The notes under the pieces are model-generated. The model was not told the DNA's origin, searched no databases, and saw only the letters and a program-made list of their open reading frames with translations. A DNA stretch of 64,000 nt from contig JAEUJW010000107.1 in NCBI GenBank assembly GCA_016793465.1, forward strand, positions 62,001-126,000, given 5' to 3'. Both the position numbers and the translations under genes were made by a program. Source of the stretch: Myxococcales bacterium (GTDB taxonomy: Bacteria > Myxococcota > Polyangia > Nannocystales > Nannocystaceae). Position 1 is the stretch's first letter, and every line of letters starts with the position of its first letter. This document shows positions 25,349 to 35,800 of the stretch, piece by piece.

Positions 25349-25523
25349 CGTCCGCGTGCATCTGCACCGCCCTACCGACCACAGCCTCCCAGCGCCCTCG
25401 CGCCGCCCGTCCGCGTGCATCTGCACCGCCCGACCCTCTTCCGCCGGAGCCCTCCCCAGCGCCCTCGCGCCGCCCGTCCGCGTGCATCTGCACCGCCCGA
25501 CCATCTTCCGCTGGAGCCCTCCC
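25349..25523. repeat. Three direct repeats each holding the palindrome GTGCATCTGCAC
   Basis: The block CGTCCGCGTGCATCTGCACC occurs at 25349, 25408 and 25475 (spacing 59 and 67). The last two copies are inside a 67-bp unit (from 25391 and from 25458) with only two or so mismatches. Each block carries GTGCA-TC-TGCAC, a perfect inverted repeat with a 2-base spacer. The array lies in the 350-base gap between two divergent genes and ends 28 bases before the start of the zinc-ribbon gene, so an operator function is possible. No gene was seen in the gap. Confidence 0.75.
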
Positions 25524-25550
25524 ACCCATCTGGGTCATGATGCGAGGCGC

Positions 25551-26543
25551 ATGGTCTGGGGCGGCGCAACACTCGACGCGATCGCGCGCCTGCGCCGCGA
25601 ATTCAAGGCCATGGAGGTGCGCCGGCTCGACGTGCGGCGGTTCGTCCGACCGCCGCGCGACACGCAGGCCTCGGCCAAGGAGAAGTTCGACTGCTTCTTC
25701 CTGTGCGACGAGTGCGGCTACCTCTGCGACAAGAACCCGCCGTGCCCCTCGTGCGGCTCCACCTCGTGGATCGACCTCGACGTGTGGGCCAACGCCGAGG
25801 CCCTGCGCGCGCTCGAGGAGGACGCCCGTCGCCACCCGCCGAAGTGGCTGCGCACCCGCGTCAACCTCACCGCCCTCGCCGCCGGCTCGCTGCTCGGGGC
25901 CGGCGCGACCGCCCTGCTGGCCCTCGGCGGCGTGCTGGCCCTCGGTCCGCTCGGCTTCCTCGTGTTCGGCACCGGCGCCACCGGCCTCGCCACCGCCTAC
26001 ACCCACGAGCTCGCCAAGCGCCGCATCGCCCGCACGATCGTCGCCGACCGCGTCGACAAGCCCACGCGCTGGCACCTCCCCCTCCCGCTGCTCGACCCCA
26101 CCGCCCCCGACGCCGCCCGCATCGTCGGCGCCGCCGAGCCGCGCGCCCCGCTGCTGCGCGCCCCCTTCTCCGGCCGCCTGTGCGTCGCCTACGAGGCCGC
26201 CATCCTGTTCGACCACCCCGAGGACGCCTGGCCCCCGACCTGGGTGCTCCGCGAGATGCGAAGCGCCCCGTTCGAGGTCCAGGGCCGCCTCGTCGAGGCC
26301 GACCGCGCCGCCCTCCTCCTCCCCACCGAGCCGATCGACGACCCCGTGCTCGACGAGGCCGCCAAGCACCAGTACCTGCGCGAGCGCGGCCTGTTCCTCG
26401 CCGACGGCCGCTTCGACCTGTTCGAGTCCGTGGTCCTGCCCAACCACCCCTACGAGCTGGCCTGGCCGACGAGCCCGCGAGACGCCCCGCCGTTCGTCCG
26501 CCCCTCGCGCGCCCTGCCCCCCGGCGACCCCTACCGCGGCTGA
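25551..26543 (+). CDS. Zinc-ribbon membrane protein with GIDE-like domain
   Basis: A 330-residue protein. The N-terminus has a zinc ribbon with CDEC at 52-55 and CPSC at 65-68. Two hydrophobic helices, rich in Gly/Ala/Leu, follow at about 106-150. The soluble C-terminal part contains RAPFSGRLCVAYEAAILFD (from about 203), which resembles the GIDE domain of the MUL1/MAPL family (PLSGxPCVxY), a domain also present in many bacterial proteins of unknown role. The ATG at 25551 was preferred to in-frame starts further upstream because the longer form would translate the repeat array into a His/Arg/Pro-rich tail. It has no operon partner; the next gene is convergent four bases away. Confidence 0.6.
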   Translation: MVWGGATLDAIARLRREFKAMEVRRLDVRRFVRPPRDTQASAKEKFDCFFLCDECGYLCDKNPPCPSCGSTSWIDLDVWANAEALRALEEDARRHPPKWLRTRVNLTALAAGSLLGAGATALLALGGVLALGPLGFLVFGTGATGLATAYTHELAKRRIARTIVADRVDKPTRWHLPLPLLDPTAPDAARIVGAAEPRAPLLRAPFSGRLCVAYEAAILFDHPEDAWPPTWVLREMRSAPFEVQGRLVEADRAALLLPTEPIDDPVLDEAAKHQYLRERGLFLADGRFDLFESVVLPNHPYELAWPTSPRDAPPFVRPSRALPPGDPYRG

Positions 26544-26547
26544 CCGC

Positions 26548-26919
26548 TCAGGCGACGCGCCGCGCGAACAGCTCGCGCAGCGCCGCGTCGAGGTCGTCAG
26601 CGACGCCGCCGTGCACCGGCGAGCACTGGATCGCCGAGCTCCGCGGCGCGACCAGCCAGTGGAACCGCTCCGACGTCGACCAGCCCTGCACGGCCCCGGC
26701 CGTGCCCTCGCACACCGCCGCGAAGCCGGCGAGCGCCGCCTCGACACCCGCCAGGTCGACGTCCCCCGCGAACGCCGTCACCCGCCGCGGGTCGACCCGC
26801 AGCATGCACTTCAAGAATTTTCGCGTGGGCGCGTGCAAGATCACCCCGACATTCAAAAACTCCTCGCGCTCGACCCGCGGCACCAGGCGCACCACCGCAT
26901 AATCAAACGCCGCGCGCAC
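26548..26919 (-). CDS. DUF3037 family protein
   Basis: A 123-residue cytoplasmic protein. The start FDYAVVRLVPRVEREEFLNVGVILHAP is the hallmark of DUF3037, and the family is of unknown function. It overlaps the upstream HipA-like kinase gene by 17 bases and is surely co-transcribed with it. DUF3037 and HipA-like proteins are commonly found as a pair in many bacteria, and the pair has been thought to be toxin-antitoxin-like, though its biochemistry is not established here. Confidence 0.85.
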   Translation of the reverse strand: MRAAFDYAVVRLVPRVEREEFLNVGVILHAPTRKFLKCMLRVDPRRVTAFAGDVDLAGVEAALAGFAAVCEGTAGAVQGWSTSERFHWLVAPRSSAIQCSPVHGGVADDLDAALRELFARRVA

Positions 26920-27691
26920 GCTCGGCCTCCGCGATGAACCCGTCCATGGCGTCGCGTCGGGCCCGCAGGCGGGCCACGAAGCCCGCGCGGAACTCGGACG
27001 GCGTCAGCGCCGGCGGGTCGATCCACCACGCGTCCGGCACCGCCGCGACCGCCGCCTCGATCGCCGCGTCCGTGAGCCCCGCGCGCAGCCACTCCGCCTC
27101 CGCCGCGATCGACCCGGCCCACGGCAGCAGCACGTGGCGCGCGCTCAGCGGGAACTTGCTGTCGTGCCCGGCGAGGCCGCCGTCCCAGTCGTGCTGCCAG
27201 TACAGCGCCGCCCCGTGATCGATGAGCCACAGCGCGCCGCCCGACCACAGCAGGTTGGGGTTCTTGGCCGTGCGGTCGACGTTCTGCACGAACGCGTCGA
27301 ACGCGACCGTGCGCGCCGCGGTGCTCGCGTCGATGCGCCGGGCCGCGTCGGCCGGCCGGGCCGCGGCGTCGAAGCCGATCGCCCCCGGCAGCAGCTTCAG
27401 CCCCGCGTTGTCGCCCGCGCTCGCCAGCAACAGCGACTGGATCTCCGGGTCGCCCTCGTTGCGCCCGACCGCCGGGTCGAGCCCCACGATCACCAGCTCC
27501 GGCACCGCCAGCCCGAGCGTGCGCGCCAGCTCGCCGGCCACGACCTCCGCCACCAGCGCCCGCGGCCCCTGCCCCGCCCCGCGGAACTTGACCACGTAGG
27601 CCTGCCCGTCGTCGGCCTCGACCACCGCCGGCAACGACCCGCCCTCGCGCAGCGGCACGACGTAACGGGTGGCCTCGACGCGGCGCAGCAC
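26903..27691 (-). CDS. HipA-like kinase family protein
   Basis: A 262-residue protein with a phosphoinositide-3-kinase-like (HipA) fold. Seen are an N-terminal beta-lobe with VVKFRGAGQGPRALVAEVVAGELARTLGL, where Lys35 is the likely ATP-binding lysine, a catalytic-loop-like FVQNVDRTAKNPNLLW segment (about 135-150) and a metal-binding WLIDHGAALY segment (about 153-163). It starts with GTG at 27691, 19 bases after the stop of the Cys-rich lipoprotein, so it may be read through from that gene. Full-length HipA proteins are about 440 residues, so this is the short form that pairs with DUF3037. Its target is unknown. Confidence 0.8.
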   Translation of the reverse strand: MLRRVEATRYVVPLREGGSLPAVVEADDGQAYVVKFRGAGQGPRALVAEVVAGELARTLGLAVPELVIVGLDPAVGRNEGDPEIQSLLLASAGDNAGLKLLPGAIGFDAAARPADAARRIDASTAARTVAFDAFVQNVDRTAKNPNLLWSGGALWLIDHGAALYWQHDWDGGLAGHDSKFPLSARHVLLPWAGSIAAEAEWLRAGLTDAAIEAAVAAVPDAWWIDPPALTPSEFRAGFVARLRARRDAMDGFIAEAERARGV

Positions 27692-27710
27692 CGGCGCATC
27701 CTAACAGCTT

Positions 27711-28988
27711 TTACGGCTGCTCGAAGCAATACAGGCGCGCCTGGATGTCGCACGGGGCCTTGCACAGGTTGGTCCACGCCGTCCCGCTCGCCGCCGGCGA
27801 TCCGACCTGACCCATGACCGGCGCCGCGATCGCCGTCCACCCCGCGCAGTGGTCGCCGTCCTTGGTGGCGTTGGCGTCGGTCCCGGTCCACGCCACCTGC
27901 TGGCTCGCGCATTGCGGCGCCACATTGACCGCGGCCCCCGTCTCGTCGCGGTCGATCGGCTGGACCAGGTTGCCGCTGACGAGGTCGCCCCAGTCGAACG
28001 CCACCAGCCCGCCGCCGACCTTCAAGTACGGCAGCGGCGAGTGATACAGCCGCTCCCCCGCCGCGCTCGCCTCGTCGCTGATCCACGCCGCGTACTCGCC
28101 CGCCAGCCCGGCCTGCGCGGCCCGCTCGCGGCACTGGTCGTCCGCGCCGGTCACCCCGCCGAACGCGGCCGGATAGCTCTCGCTCGTCACGAACACCAGG
28201 AAGGCCTGGCGCTCGCAGCCCGGGGTGCACGCGTCCTCGTCGCTCGCGTTGCCGTCGTCGCACTCCTCGTCCGGCGCCTGCAGCAGCCCGTCGCCGCACG
28301 CCGGCGGCGCGCACTTCGAGGTGCACGCGTCGGTCTCGTCGGTGTTGCCGTCGTCGCACGCCTCCGGCACCGTCGCGTCGACCGCCGCGACCCCGTCGCC
28401 GCACACCGCCTGCGCGCACGTGTTGGTGCAGTCGTCGGCGTCGTTGCCGTTGCCGTCGTCACACGCCTCGGGCGGGCTGACGACGCCGTCGCCGCAGACC
28501 TCGACCGCGCAGCCCGAGCAGCCGTCGCCGGGCGTCGCGTTGCCGTCGTCGCACGCCTCGACCCCGAGCTCGACCAGCCCGTCGCCGCACACCGCCGCCT
28601 GACACGCCAGCGTGCACGCCCCCGCGTCGGCGTTGCCCGGCCCGGCGTCGCAGCCCTCGCCGGGCTGCACGAAGCCGTCGCCGCACACCGGCAGCTTGCA
28701 CTTCGTGGTGCACACGTCGTTGTCGTCGTCGTCGCCGTCGTCGCACTCCTCCGGCGGCATGGCGACGCCGTCGCCGCACACCGCCGCCTCGCAGCCCTCG
28801 CCGCAGGTCGTCGGCGCCGTGTCGTCGTCGGTCGCCAGCGTCGTCGTCGTCGTCGACGCGTCGCTCGTCGTCGCCTCGCCCGTCGTCGATCCTGCCCCCG
28901 TCACCGGGCCGCCGTCACTGAAGCAACCAGCCACGCCCGTGAGCACGAGCGCGGCCAGCCAGCGTGAGGAGCCCAGGATGTCTCGCAT
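27711..28988 (-). CDS. Cys-rich CGDG-repeat lipoprotein with DUF1554-like C-terminus
   Basis: A 425-residue exported lipoprotein. The ATG at 28988 gives a signal ending in GVAGC (Cys22); an in-frame ATG further upstream only adds disordered residues. After a Thr/Asp linker there are six copies of the myxobacterial Cys-rich repeat of the form CGDGxxxxPEECDDGNxxDxDxCTxxC, spaced about 35 residues. The C-terminal 145 residues start VFVTSESYPAAFGGVTGADDQCRERAAQAGL, the look of the DUF1554 (endostatin/lectin-like) domain. It is probably a surface binding protein. The TATACT -10 element lies 12 bases upstream of the start. Confidence 0.85.
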   Translation of the reverse strand: MRDILGSSRWLAALVLTGVAGCFSDGGPVTGAGSTTGEATTSDASTTTTTLATDDDTAPTTCGEGCEAAVCGDGVAMPPEECDDGDDDDNDVCTTKCKLPVCGDGFVQPGEGCDAGPGNADAGACTLACQAAVCGDGLVELGVEACDDGNATPGDGCSGCAVEVCGDGVVSPPEACDDGNGNDADDCTNTCAQAVCGDGVAAVDATVPEACDDGNTDETDACTSKCAPPACGDGLLQAPDEECDDGNASDEDACTPGCERQAFLVFVTSESYPAAFGGVTGADDQCRERAAQAGLAGEYAAWISDEASAAGERLYHSPLPYLKVGGGLVAFDWGDLVSGNLVQPIDRDETGAAVNVAPQCASQQVAWTGTDANATKDGDHCAGWTAIAAPVMGQVGSPAASGTAWTNLCKAPCDIQARLYCFEQP

Positions 28989-29000
28989 GACCGACCCGCG

Positions 29001-29006
29001 AGTATA
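29001..29006 (-). promoter_or_regulatory. Putative -10 element TATACT
   Basis: On the minus strand TATACT, a near-consensus -10, ends 12 bases before the ATG at 28988; the leader would be only a few bases long. Confidence 0.4.
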
Positions 29007-29097
29007 GGCCGAGCCCGCCGGGCATGGGCGGGTCGCCGCGGGGATTCCACGCCCCCAGGCGCGGCCTCTTCCCCCCGCGGTCACTCGCGGCGACCGC

Positions 29098-29730
29098 TCA
29101 GCGCACCACCGGCAGGCCGGGCTTGACCGTCCGGACCTGACCGTTGTGCCAGGTCAGGCGGAAGCCGCGGGGGAGGTTGTCCTGCGGGGCGACCTTCCCG
29201 CACAGCCGGCACTCCTCGGCCGACGGCCCCTCGTGGGTGCAGTCACGACAGACCGCGAAGGCGGCGCGGGTGGCCACCAGGTCCTCGTGGAGCTGCGACA
29301 GCACGCGGATCTTCTCCTCGATCCCGCCGAGCCGGCTGGCGATCGACGCCTCGATGCGGTTGTGCGCCTCGCGCCCGGTCCGCGCCGTCACCCGCAGGTC
29401 GAGGAACTCCGCGATCTCCTCGAGCGACCAGCCCGCCTCGCGCAGCGCCACGATGTAGTTCAAACGGTCGAGCTCCTCGCGGGCGAACAGGCGGTGGCCG
29501 CCGCCGCTGCGCAGGGCCCGGAGCAGCCCCTCGCGCTCGTAGTAACGGACCGTGCGCGCCGTGCAGCCGCTGGCGCTCGTCATGTCCGTCAGGGTCAGGT
29601 ACCGCTCCGTCCCGGAGCGTCGCGGCGGCGCCCCGACGGCCGTCCACGGCGAGGTGGAGGCAGCGGACGCGTCGGTCGCGCCGGCATCGGTGTTGGTCTG
29701 TACCCCGGTCTCGAAAAACTGGTCGGTCAT
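29098..29730 (-). CDS. MerR-family regulator behind a sigma-54 promoter
   Basis: A 210-residue DNA-binding regulator. Residues 1-40 are a disordered Ser/Thr/Asp-rich leader. The MerR winged helix-turn-helix spans about 42-112, with YLTLTDMTSASGCTARTVRYYEREGLL and GGGHRLFAREELDRLNYIVALREAGWSLEEIAEFL. A dimerisation helix follows. The C-terminus carries a compact Cys cluster (CRDCTHEGPSAEECRLCGK), able to bind a metal or cluster. The ATG at 29730 is preceded by AAGGAG at the right distance. A perfect -24/-12 promoter lies 28-43 bases upstream of the start, and the next gene upstream encodes a sigma-54 activator, its likely switch. Confidence 0.85.
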   Translation of the reverse strand: MTDQFFETGVQTNTDAGATDASAASTSPWTAVGAPPRRSGTERYLTLTDMTSASGCTARTVRYYEREGLLRALRSGGGHRLFAREELDRLNYIVALREAGWSLEEIAEFLDLRVTARTGREAHNRIEASIASRLGGIEEKIRVLSQLHEDLVATRAAFAVCRDCTHEGPSAEECRLCGKVAPQDNLPRGFRLTWHNGQVRTVKPGLPVVR

Positions 29731-29757
29731 GCTGTCTCCTTCGGCCCGCATTCTCAC

Positions 29758-29773
29758 AGCAAGCGCCGTGCCA
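29758..29773 (-). promoter_or_regulatory. Sigma-54 (-24/-12) promoter
   Basis: The minus strand reads TGGCACGGCGCTTGCT, an exact match to the consensus TGGCACRNNNNTTGCW. The start point is expected about 10-14 bases downstream, near 29747, leaving a short leader that still includes the AAGGAG site of the MerR gene. Confidence 0.8.
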
Positions 29774-29836
29774 GCTCCCGGGGGCTGCCCTGACGCCATG
29801 TCGCCCCCCCTGGGACACGCCGGGGTTGCGCCTGTG

Positions 29837-29851
29837 GTGCAGCTTCTGCAC
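29837..29851. promoter_or_regulatory. Palindrome GTGCAG-CTT-CTGCAC, candidate activator site
   Basis: A perfect 6-bp inverted repeat with a 3-base spacer, 64-78 bases upstream of the -24 box, within the gap between the MerR and sigma-54 activator genes. That is the usual distance of an enhancer-binding site for a sigma-54 activator. The sites before the activator gene itself (31387-31412) carry the same GTGCA core. Confidence 0.55.
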
Positions 29852-29874
29852 GTACAGATCACAGACCGGGCGCG

Positions 29875-31251
<1,377 letters not shown>

Positions 31252-31309
31252 CGTGGGCGCCTCGCGGAGGGGCGCGGCCGCGGCCGCCCCGTCGGTCCGT
31301 CCGGGCGTT

Positions 31310-31325
31310 AGCAAGCCACGTGCCG
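31310..31325 (-). promoter_or_regulatory. Sigma-54 (-24/-12) promoter, near-perfect
   Basis: The minus strand reads CGGCACGTGGCTTGCT, matching the consensus TGGCACRNNNNTTGCW at every fixed position except the first. It lies 59-74 bases upstream of the ATG of the activator gene. Confidence 0.65.
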
Positions 31326-31386
31326 TCCGGCATTCCTCCGCGCGGACGACCTCCTCGCCGGCCCCGCCCGCGAGCCCGCGAACGCC

Positions 31387-31412
31387 CTGCACATCGCGCG
31401 CAAGCGGTGCAC
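31387..31412. promoter_or_regulatory. Two GTGCA half-sites upstream of the activator promoter
   Basis: CTGCAC at 31387-31392 and GTGCAC at 31407-31412 lie exactly 20 bases apart, two helical turns, and 62-87 bases upstream of the -24 box at 31325. The spacing parallels that of the palindrome at 29837-29851. They also lie 67-92 bases before the divergent kinase gene. Confidence 0.4.
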
Positions 31413-31478
31413 CTCACCTTTCCCGACCCACGCTCGCGCCTGTTACCATCCTCGCTGGGCCCGACCGCCCGGAGTGAC

Positions 31479-32828
31479 ATGGCAGACGACGAGGACTCCG
31501 AGACCCCCATCACCTCGCTCTACGGCAGCCGCGCCCGCGTCGCCAGCCCCAGCAAGCTCGACCGCCGGACCCTCGACCTCGTCATGTCCGTGCTGCCCGC
31601 GCACATGGACCGCCTGCGCATCGGCGAGGAGCTCGCCGCCGGCGGCATCGGCTCGGTCCGCGTCGCCTTCGACACCGCCCTGCAGCGCCGCATGGTCGCC
31701 AAGGTGCTGCACCAGCAGTCGTACGACTACTACCTGCTGGTCCACGGCTTCATCCGCGAGGCCCAGGTCACCGGCCAGCTCGACCACCCCAACATCGCGC
31801 CGATCTACGAGCTCGGCCGCGACCCCGAAGGCGGCCTGTTCTTCACCATGAAGCGCATCGAGGGCCGCCAGCTCTACGCCATGATCGGCGGACGCCCCGC
31901 CCGCGACCCCGAGCGCCTGCACAAGCGCCTCGTCTGCTTCCTCAAGGTCTGCGACGCCATCGCCTTCGCCCACAGCCGCGGCGTGCTGCACTGCGACATC
32001 AAGTCCGGCAACGTCATCTACGGCCCCTACGGCCAGGTCTACGTCATGGATTGGGGCAACGCCAAGCTGCTGCCGCGCCCGCCCGACGTCGACCCCGAGT
32101 CGTGGGTCCGCGAGGACCTCCCGCCGCTGCTCCCCGAAGAGCGCGAGGGCATCGTCTCCGGCACCGTCGAGTACATGTCGCCCGAGCAGGCCTACGGCAA
32201 GGTCCTCGACGAACGCGCCGACGTGTTCGCCCTCGGCGCCCTCCTCTACGAGCTGCTCACCGGCCAGCCGCCGTACCAGGCCGCCGAGCACGAGCTCGTG
32301 CTGCGCATGGCCGAGGTCGGCGACGTCGCCCCGCCCGACACCGTCGTCGGCGACAACATCAGCTTCCCGCCCGAGCTCGTGCGCATCTGCATGAAGGCCC
32401 TCGCCGCCGACCGCGAGCGCCGCTACCCCAGCGTGGTCGCGCTGCAGGACGACCTCCAGGCCCTGCTGCGCGGCGGCGGCAACTTCGAGACCCGCGTCGT
32501 GCCCGCGGGCGAGCACGTCATCCGCGAGGGCGAGACCGGCGACGCCGCGTACATCGTCCGCTCCGGCTGCTTGCAGGTCTACAAGACCATCGGTCAGGCC
32601 CGCATGGTCCTGCGCAAGCTCGGCCCCGGCGACGTGTTCGGCGAGACCGCGATCTTCGCCGCCTCCCCGCGCACCGCCAGCGTGGTCGTGCTCGCCGACG
32701 CCGAGCTGATCGTCGTCACCAAGTCCGTCATCGAGCAGGAGCTCGCGACCATGCAGCCCTGGCTCGCCGCGTTCGTCCGCACGCTGGCCACCCGCTTCGG
32801 CAACGTCGAGGAGTCCGGCGTGTTCTGA
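31479..32828 (+). CDS. Ser/Thr protein kinase with C-terminal cyclic nucleotide-binding domain
   Basis: A 449-residue Hanks-type kinase fused to a cNMP-binding domain. The kinase has the glycine loop AAGGIGSV at 53-60, ATP-binding Lys75, a catalytic loop HCDIKSGN at 171-178 (Cys in place of the usual Arg of HRD), the metal-binding DWG at 191-193 and the VSGTVEYMSPEQA activation segment. DWG in place of DFG is common in myxobacterial kinases, so it should be active. Residues from about 335 (VVPAGEHVIREGETGDAAYIV...) to 445 form a cAMP/cGMP-binding barrel with FGETAIFAASPRTAS, the phosphate-binding cassette, so activity may be set by a cyclic nucleotide. No membrane segment is seen. The ATG at 31479 has GGAG about 5 bases upstream. 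Confidence 0.9.
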   Translation: MADDEDSETPITSLYGSRARVASPSKLDRRTLDLVMSVLPAHMDRLRIGEELAAGGIGSVRVAFDTALQRRMVAKVLHQQSYDYYLLVHGFIREAQVTGQLDHPNIAPIYELGRDPEGGLFFTMKRIEGRQLYAMIGGRPARDPERLHKRLVCFLKVCDAIAFAHSRGVLHCDIKSGNVIYGPYGQVYVMDWGNAKLLPRPPDVDPESWVREDLPPLLPEEREGIVSGTVEYMSPEQAYGKVLDERADVFALGALLYELLTGQPPYQAAEHELVLRMAEVGDVAPPDTVVGDNISFPPELVRICMKALAADRERRYPSVVALQDDLQALLRGGGNFETRVVPAGEHVIREGETGDAAYIVRSGCLQVYKTIGQARMVLRKLGPGDVFGETAIFAASPRTASVVVLADAELIVVTKSVIEQELATMQPWLAAFVRTLATRFGNVEESGVF

Positions 32829-32862
32829 CCGCCTCGCGCGCCAGCGACCCGGCCGGCGGTGA

Positions 32863-32868
32863 TAGAGT
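32863..32868 (+). promoter_or_regulatory. Putative -10 element TAGAGT, leaderless type
   Basis: TAGAGT ends 9 bases before the ATG at 32878, so the macroglobulin gene may have its own promoter in addition to read-through from the kinase gene. Confidence 0.35.
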
Positions 32869-32877
32869 CGCGGCCGT

Positions 32878-35800
32878 ATGTCCAGGTCACGCGCGTGGAA
32901 CCAGGTCGACCCGCTGATCGCCGAGCACAAGTACCAGGCCGCCCACGACCTGGTCGCCCAGATCCGCGGCGAGGCCGCCGCCGACCCCACCCGCGAGGAC
33001 GAAGCCGCCGAAGCGTTGATTAAACAGGTGCAGCTGCGGATCGGCCTGCACGGCGACGAGACGGCCCTGCGCCTGCTCCGCTCCGAGCCGTGGCCGCGGC
33101 ACTTCCTGCCGCGCACGCTGCTCGAGCTGTTCCTCGGCCACGCCACCCGCGCCTACCTGCAGCGCTACGGCTGGGAGATCCGCCAGCGCACCCGCGTCGA
33201 CGCGCCCGACGAACAAGACTTAAAGCTCCTCACCGCCGACCAGATCGTCGGCGTCGCCCTCGCGGCCTACCAGCGCGCCTGGCGGACCCGCGGCGAGCTC
33301 GACACCACCCCGCGCCGCGCCGCCGCCGAGTACCTGCACCTCGGCGACTACCCCGAGCACGTGCGCGGCAGCCTGCGCGACGTCATGACCTACCTGGCGG
33401 TCGAGCTGCTCGCCGACACCGCCCACTGGCGCCCCGAGCACTCGTCGCAGCTGCACCGCCTCGACGTCTCGACCCTGCTGTCCGACGCGCCCGCGCCCCC
33501 CGACCTCCGCCTCGACGACGCCGGCCTCCACCCGCTCGCCCGCCTGTGCGGCGCGCTCGCCGACCTCGAGCGCTGGCACGTCGCCGCCGGCCGCGACGAC
33601 GCCGCGATCGAGGCCCGCCTCGAGCGCCTGCGCCGGCTGCACGTCGCCTTCACCGACCCCGACGACCGCCGCCTGCTCGAGCACGACCTCCGCGCCCGCC
33701 TCGCCGCCTGGCCGCGCCGCGGCTTCTGGGCCAACGCCCAGGCCCTGCTGGCCTGGATGGTCGAGCAGCGCGGCGACCTCGTGGAGGCCCACGCGCTCGC
33801 CGCCGAGGCCGTCGGAGGCCGCGACCTCGACCGCATCGGCGTCGACGCCTGCCGCGCCGCGACGCGCCGCATCGAGGCCCCCGACTACTCGGTCCACACC
33901 ATGCAGGCCGACGGCCCCGGCAAGCGCTCGATCCTCGTCCGCCACAAGAACCTCGGCGCCCTGCACATGCGCGCCTACGCCGTCGACCTCGAGCACTACG
34001 CGCTGCACCACCCCGACTATCACGTGCTGCCCGCCCACGACGAGTGGAAGGCCGCGCTCGCCGGCTCCGCGCGGTGGTTCGGCCGCAACAAGCCGACCGC
34101 CGAGTGGAAGGTCGAGCTCGCCGCCACCCCCGACTACAAGCACCACGCCACCTACGTCACCCCGCCGCTCGCGCAGCGCGGCCTGTACATGCTGGTCGCC
34201 TCGGTCCGCCCCGACTTCGCCGACGGCGACGGCAACCGCGTGACCGCGGCCAACTTCATCGTCAGCGAGCTGGTGATCCTCGCCGGCGGCGACCACCGCG
34301 GCGAGCCCGAGGTCGTGGTCCTCCACGGCGAGGCCGGCGCCCCGGTCGCCGACGCCGAGGTCCGCCTGGTCTGCAGCGAGTGGCAGAGCGGCCGCAAACA
34401 CTCGGTGCTCGCCAGCGCCACCACCAACGAACACGGCGAGGCCCGCTTCCCCGCCCAGAACCCCGCGCGCGGCCAGTACTACCTGCTCGCCCGCAAGGGC
34501 GACGAGCTCGCCCTGCACGCCGCCGGCCTCCACCTCCAGGCCGACCGCCACGCCCCCCGCACCGCCGCCCTCGTCTACACCGACCGCAGCATCTACCGCC
34601 CCGAGCAGACCCTGCACTTCAAGGTCGTCGTCTACACCGCCGACGACGCGCAGGGCCGCTACGCCGTCGCCTCCGGCCAGCGCCTCGACGTGCGCCTCGT
34701 CGACCCCAACCGCCAGGTCGTCGCCCGCACCAGCGTCGCCACCAACCCCTACGGCTCCGCCTCCGGCGCGTTCACCGTCCCGTCCGGCCGCCTGCTCGGC
34801 GCCTGGCGGGTCGAGTGCGAGCACGACGGCGCGGCGCAGGTCCGCGTCGAGGAGTACAAGCGCCCGACCTTCGAGCTGCGCTGGCACGCGCCCGACGCCC
34901 CGCTGCGCCTCAACCAGCCGTGCGAGCTGCGCGGCGAGGCCCGCTACTACTTCGGCCAGCCCGTCGCCGGCGGCCGCGTCCGCTACCGCGTCGAGCGCGT
35001 GCCCCGGCCCCCGCCGTGGTGGTGGTGGGGCTTCGCCGCCGCCGGCGACTCGCGCCCCGAGCGCGTGGCCGTCGGCGAGGCCGAGGTCGGCGACGACGGC
35101 AGCTTCCGCGTCAAGTTCTCCGCCGACGTCGACCCGCGCAAGCAGAAGATTCCCGGCCTGCGCTACCACTACAAGCTCCACGCCGAGCTCACCGACGACG
35201 CCGGCGAGACGCGCAGCGCGACCCGCGACCTGCGCCTCGGCTTCACCGACATCGAGGCGACGGTCACGCTCGCCGAGAACTTCGCCCTCGCGGATCGCCC
35301 CCTCTCGCTGAGCGTGCGCCGCGGCGACCTCGACGGCGCCGCCCGCCCCGGCGCCGGCAGCTGGCGCCTGTTCGCGCTGCAGCAGCCGGGCGAGCGCGTG
35401 CCCGGCCCCGTCGACCTGCCCGAGCCGACCCCGCCCGACGAGGATCCGTCGGTCCTCCGCCTGCCCGGCGACCGCCTGCGCCCGCGCTGGGCCGCCGGCA
35501 CCTACCGCCCCGAGCGCGTGCTCGAGTCGTGGCCCGACGGCCCGCAGCTCGCCGGCGGCCAGACCGTGCACGGCGCGGACGGCGTCGCCGAGCTCATGCT
35601 CCCGCCGCTGCCCGCCGGCGTCTACCGCCTGCGCTACGAGACCCGCGACGAGCGCGGCGTCGCCTGCGAGTCGCACCGCACCTTCATCTCGGTCGGCGCC
35701 AGCACCCCCGTCGCCGTCCCGGCGATCTGCGAGGTCCAGTCGCAGCGCGTGCGCGTCGGCGACGTCGCCCGCATCTTCGTCGCCTCCGGCACCCACGACC

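Noticed and set aside
25349..25523. CRISPR-like array
   Set aside because: Only three copies, spacing of 59 and 67 bases, spacers that are themselves repeats, and no cas gene.
25356..25550. N-terminal extension of the zinc-ribbon protein
   Set aside because: The extension would translate the direct-repeat array into a His/Arg/Pro-rich tail; the domain begins only after the ATG at 25551.
29790..29815. A further copy of the dispersed repeat near CCTGACGCCATGTCG
   Set aside because: It lacks the central GAAGG and pairing arm, so it was not counted.
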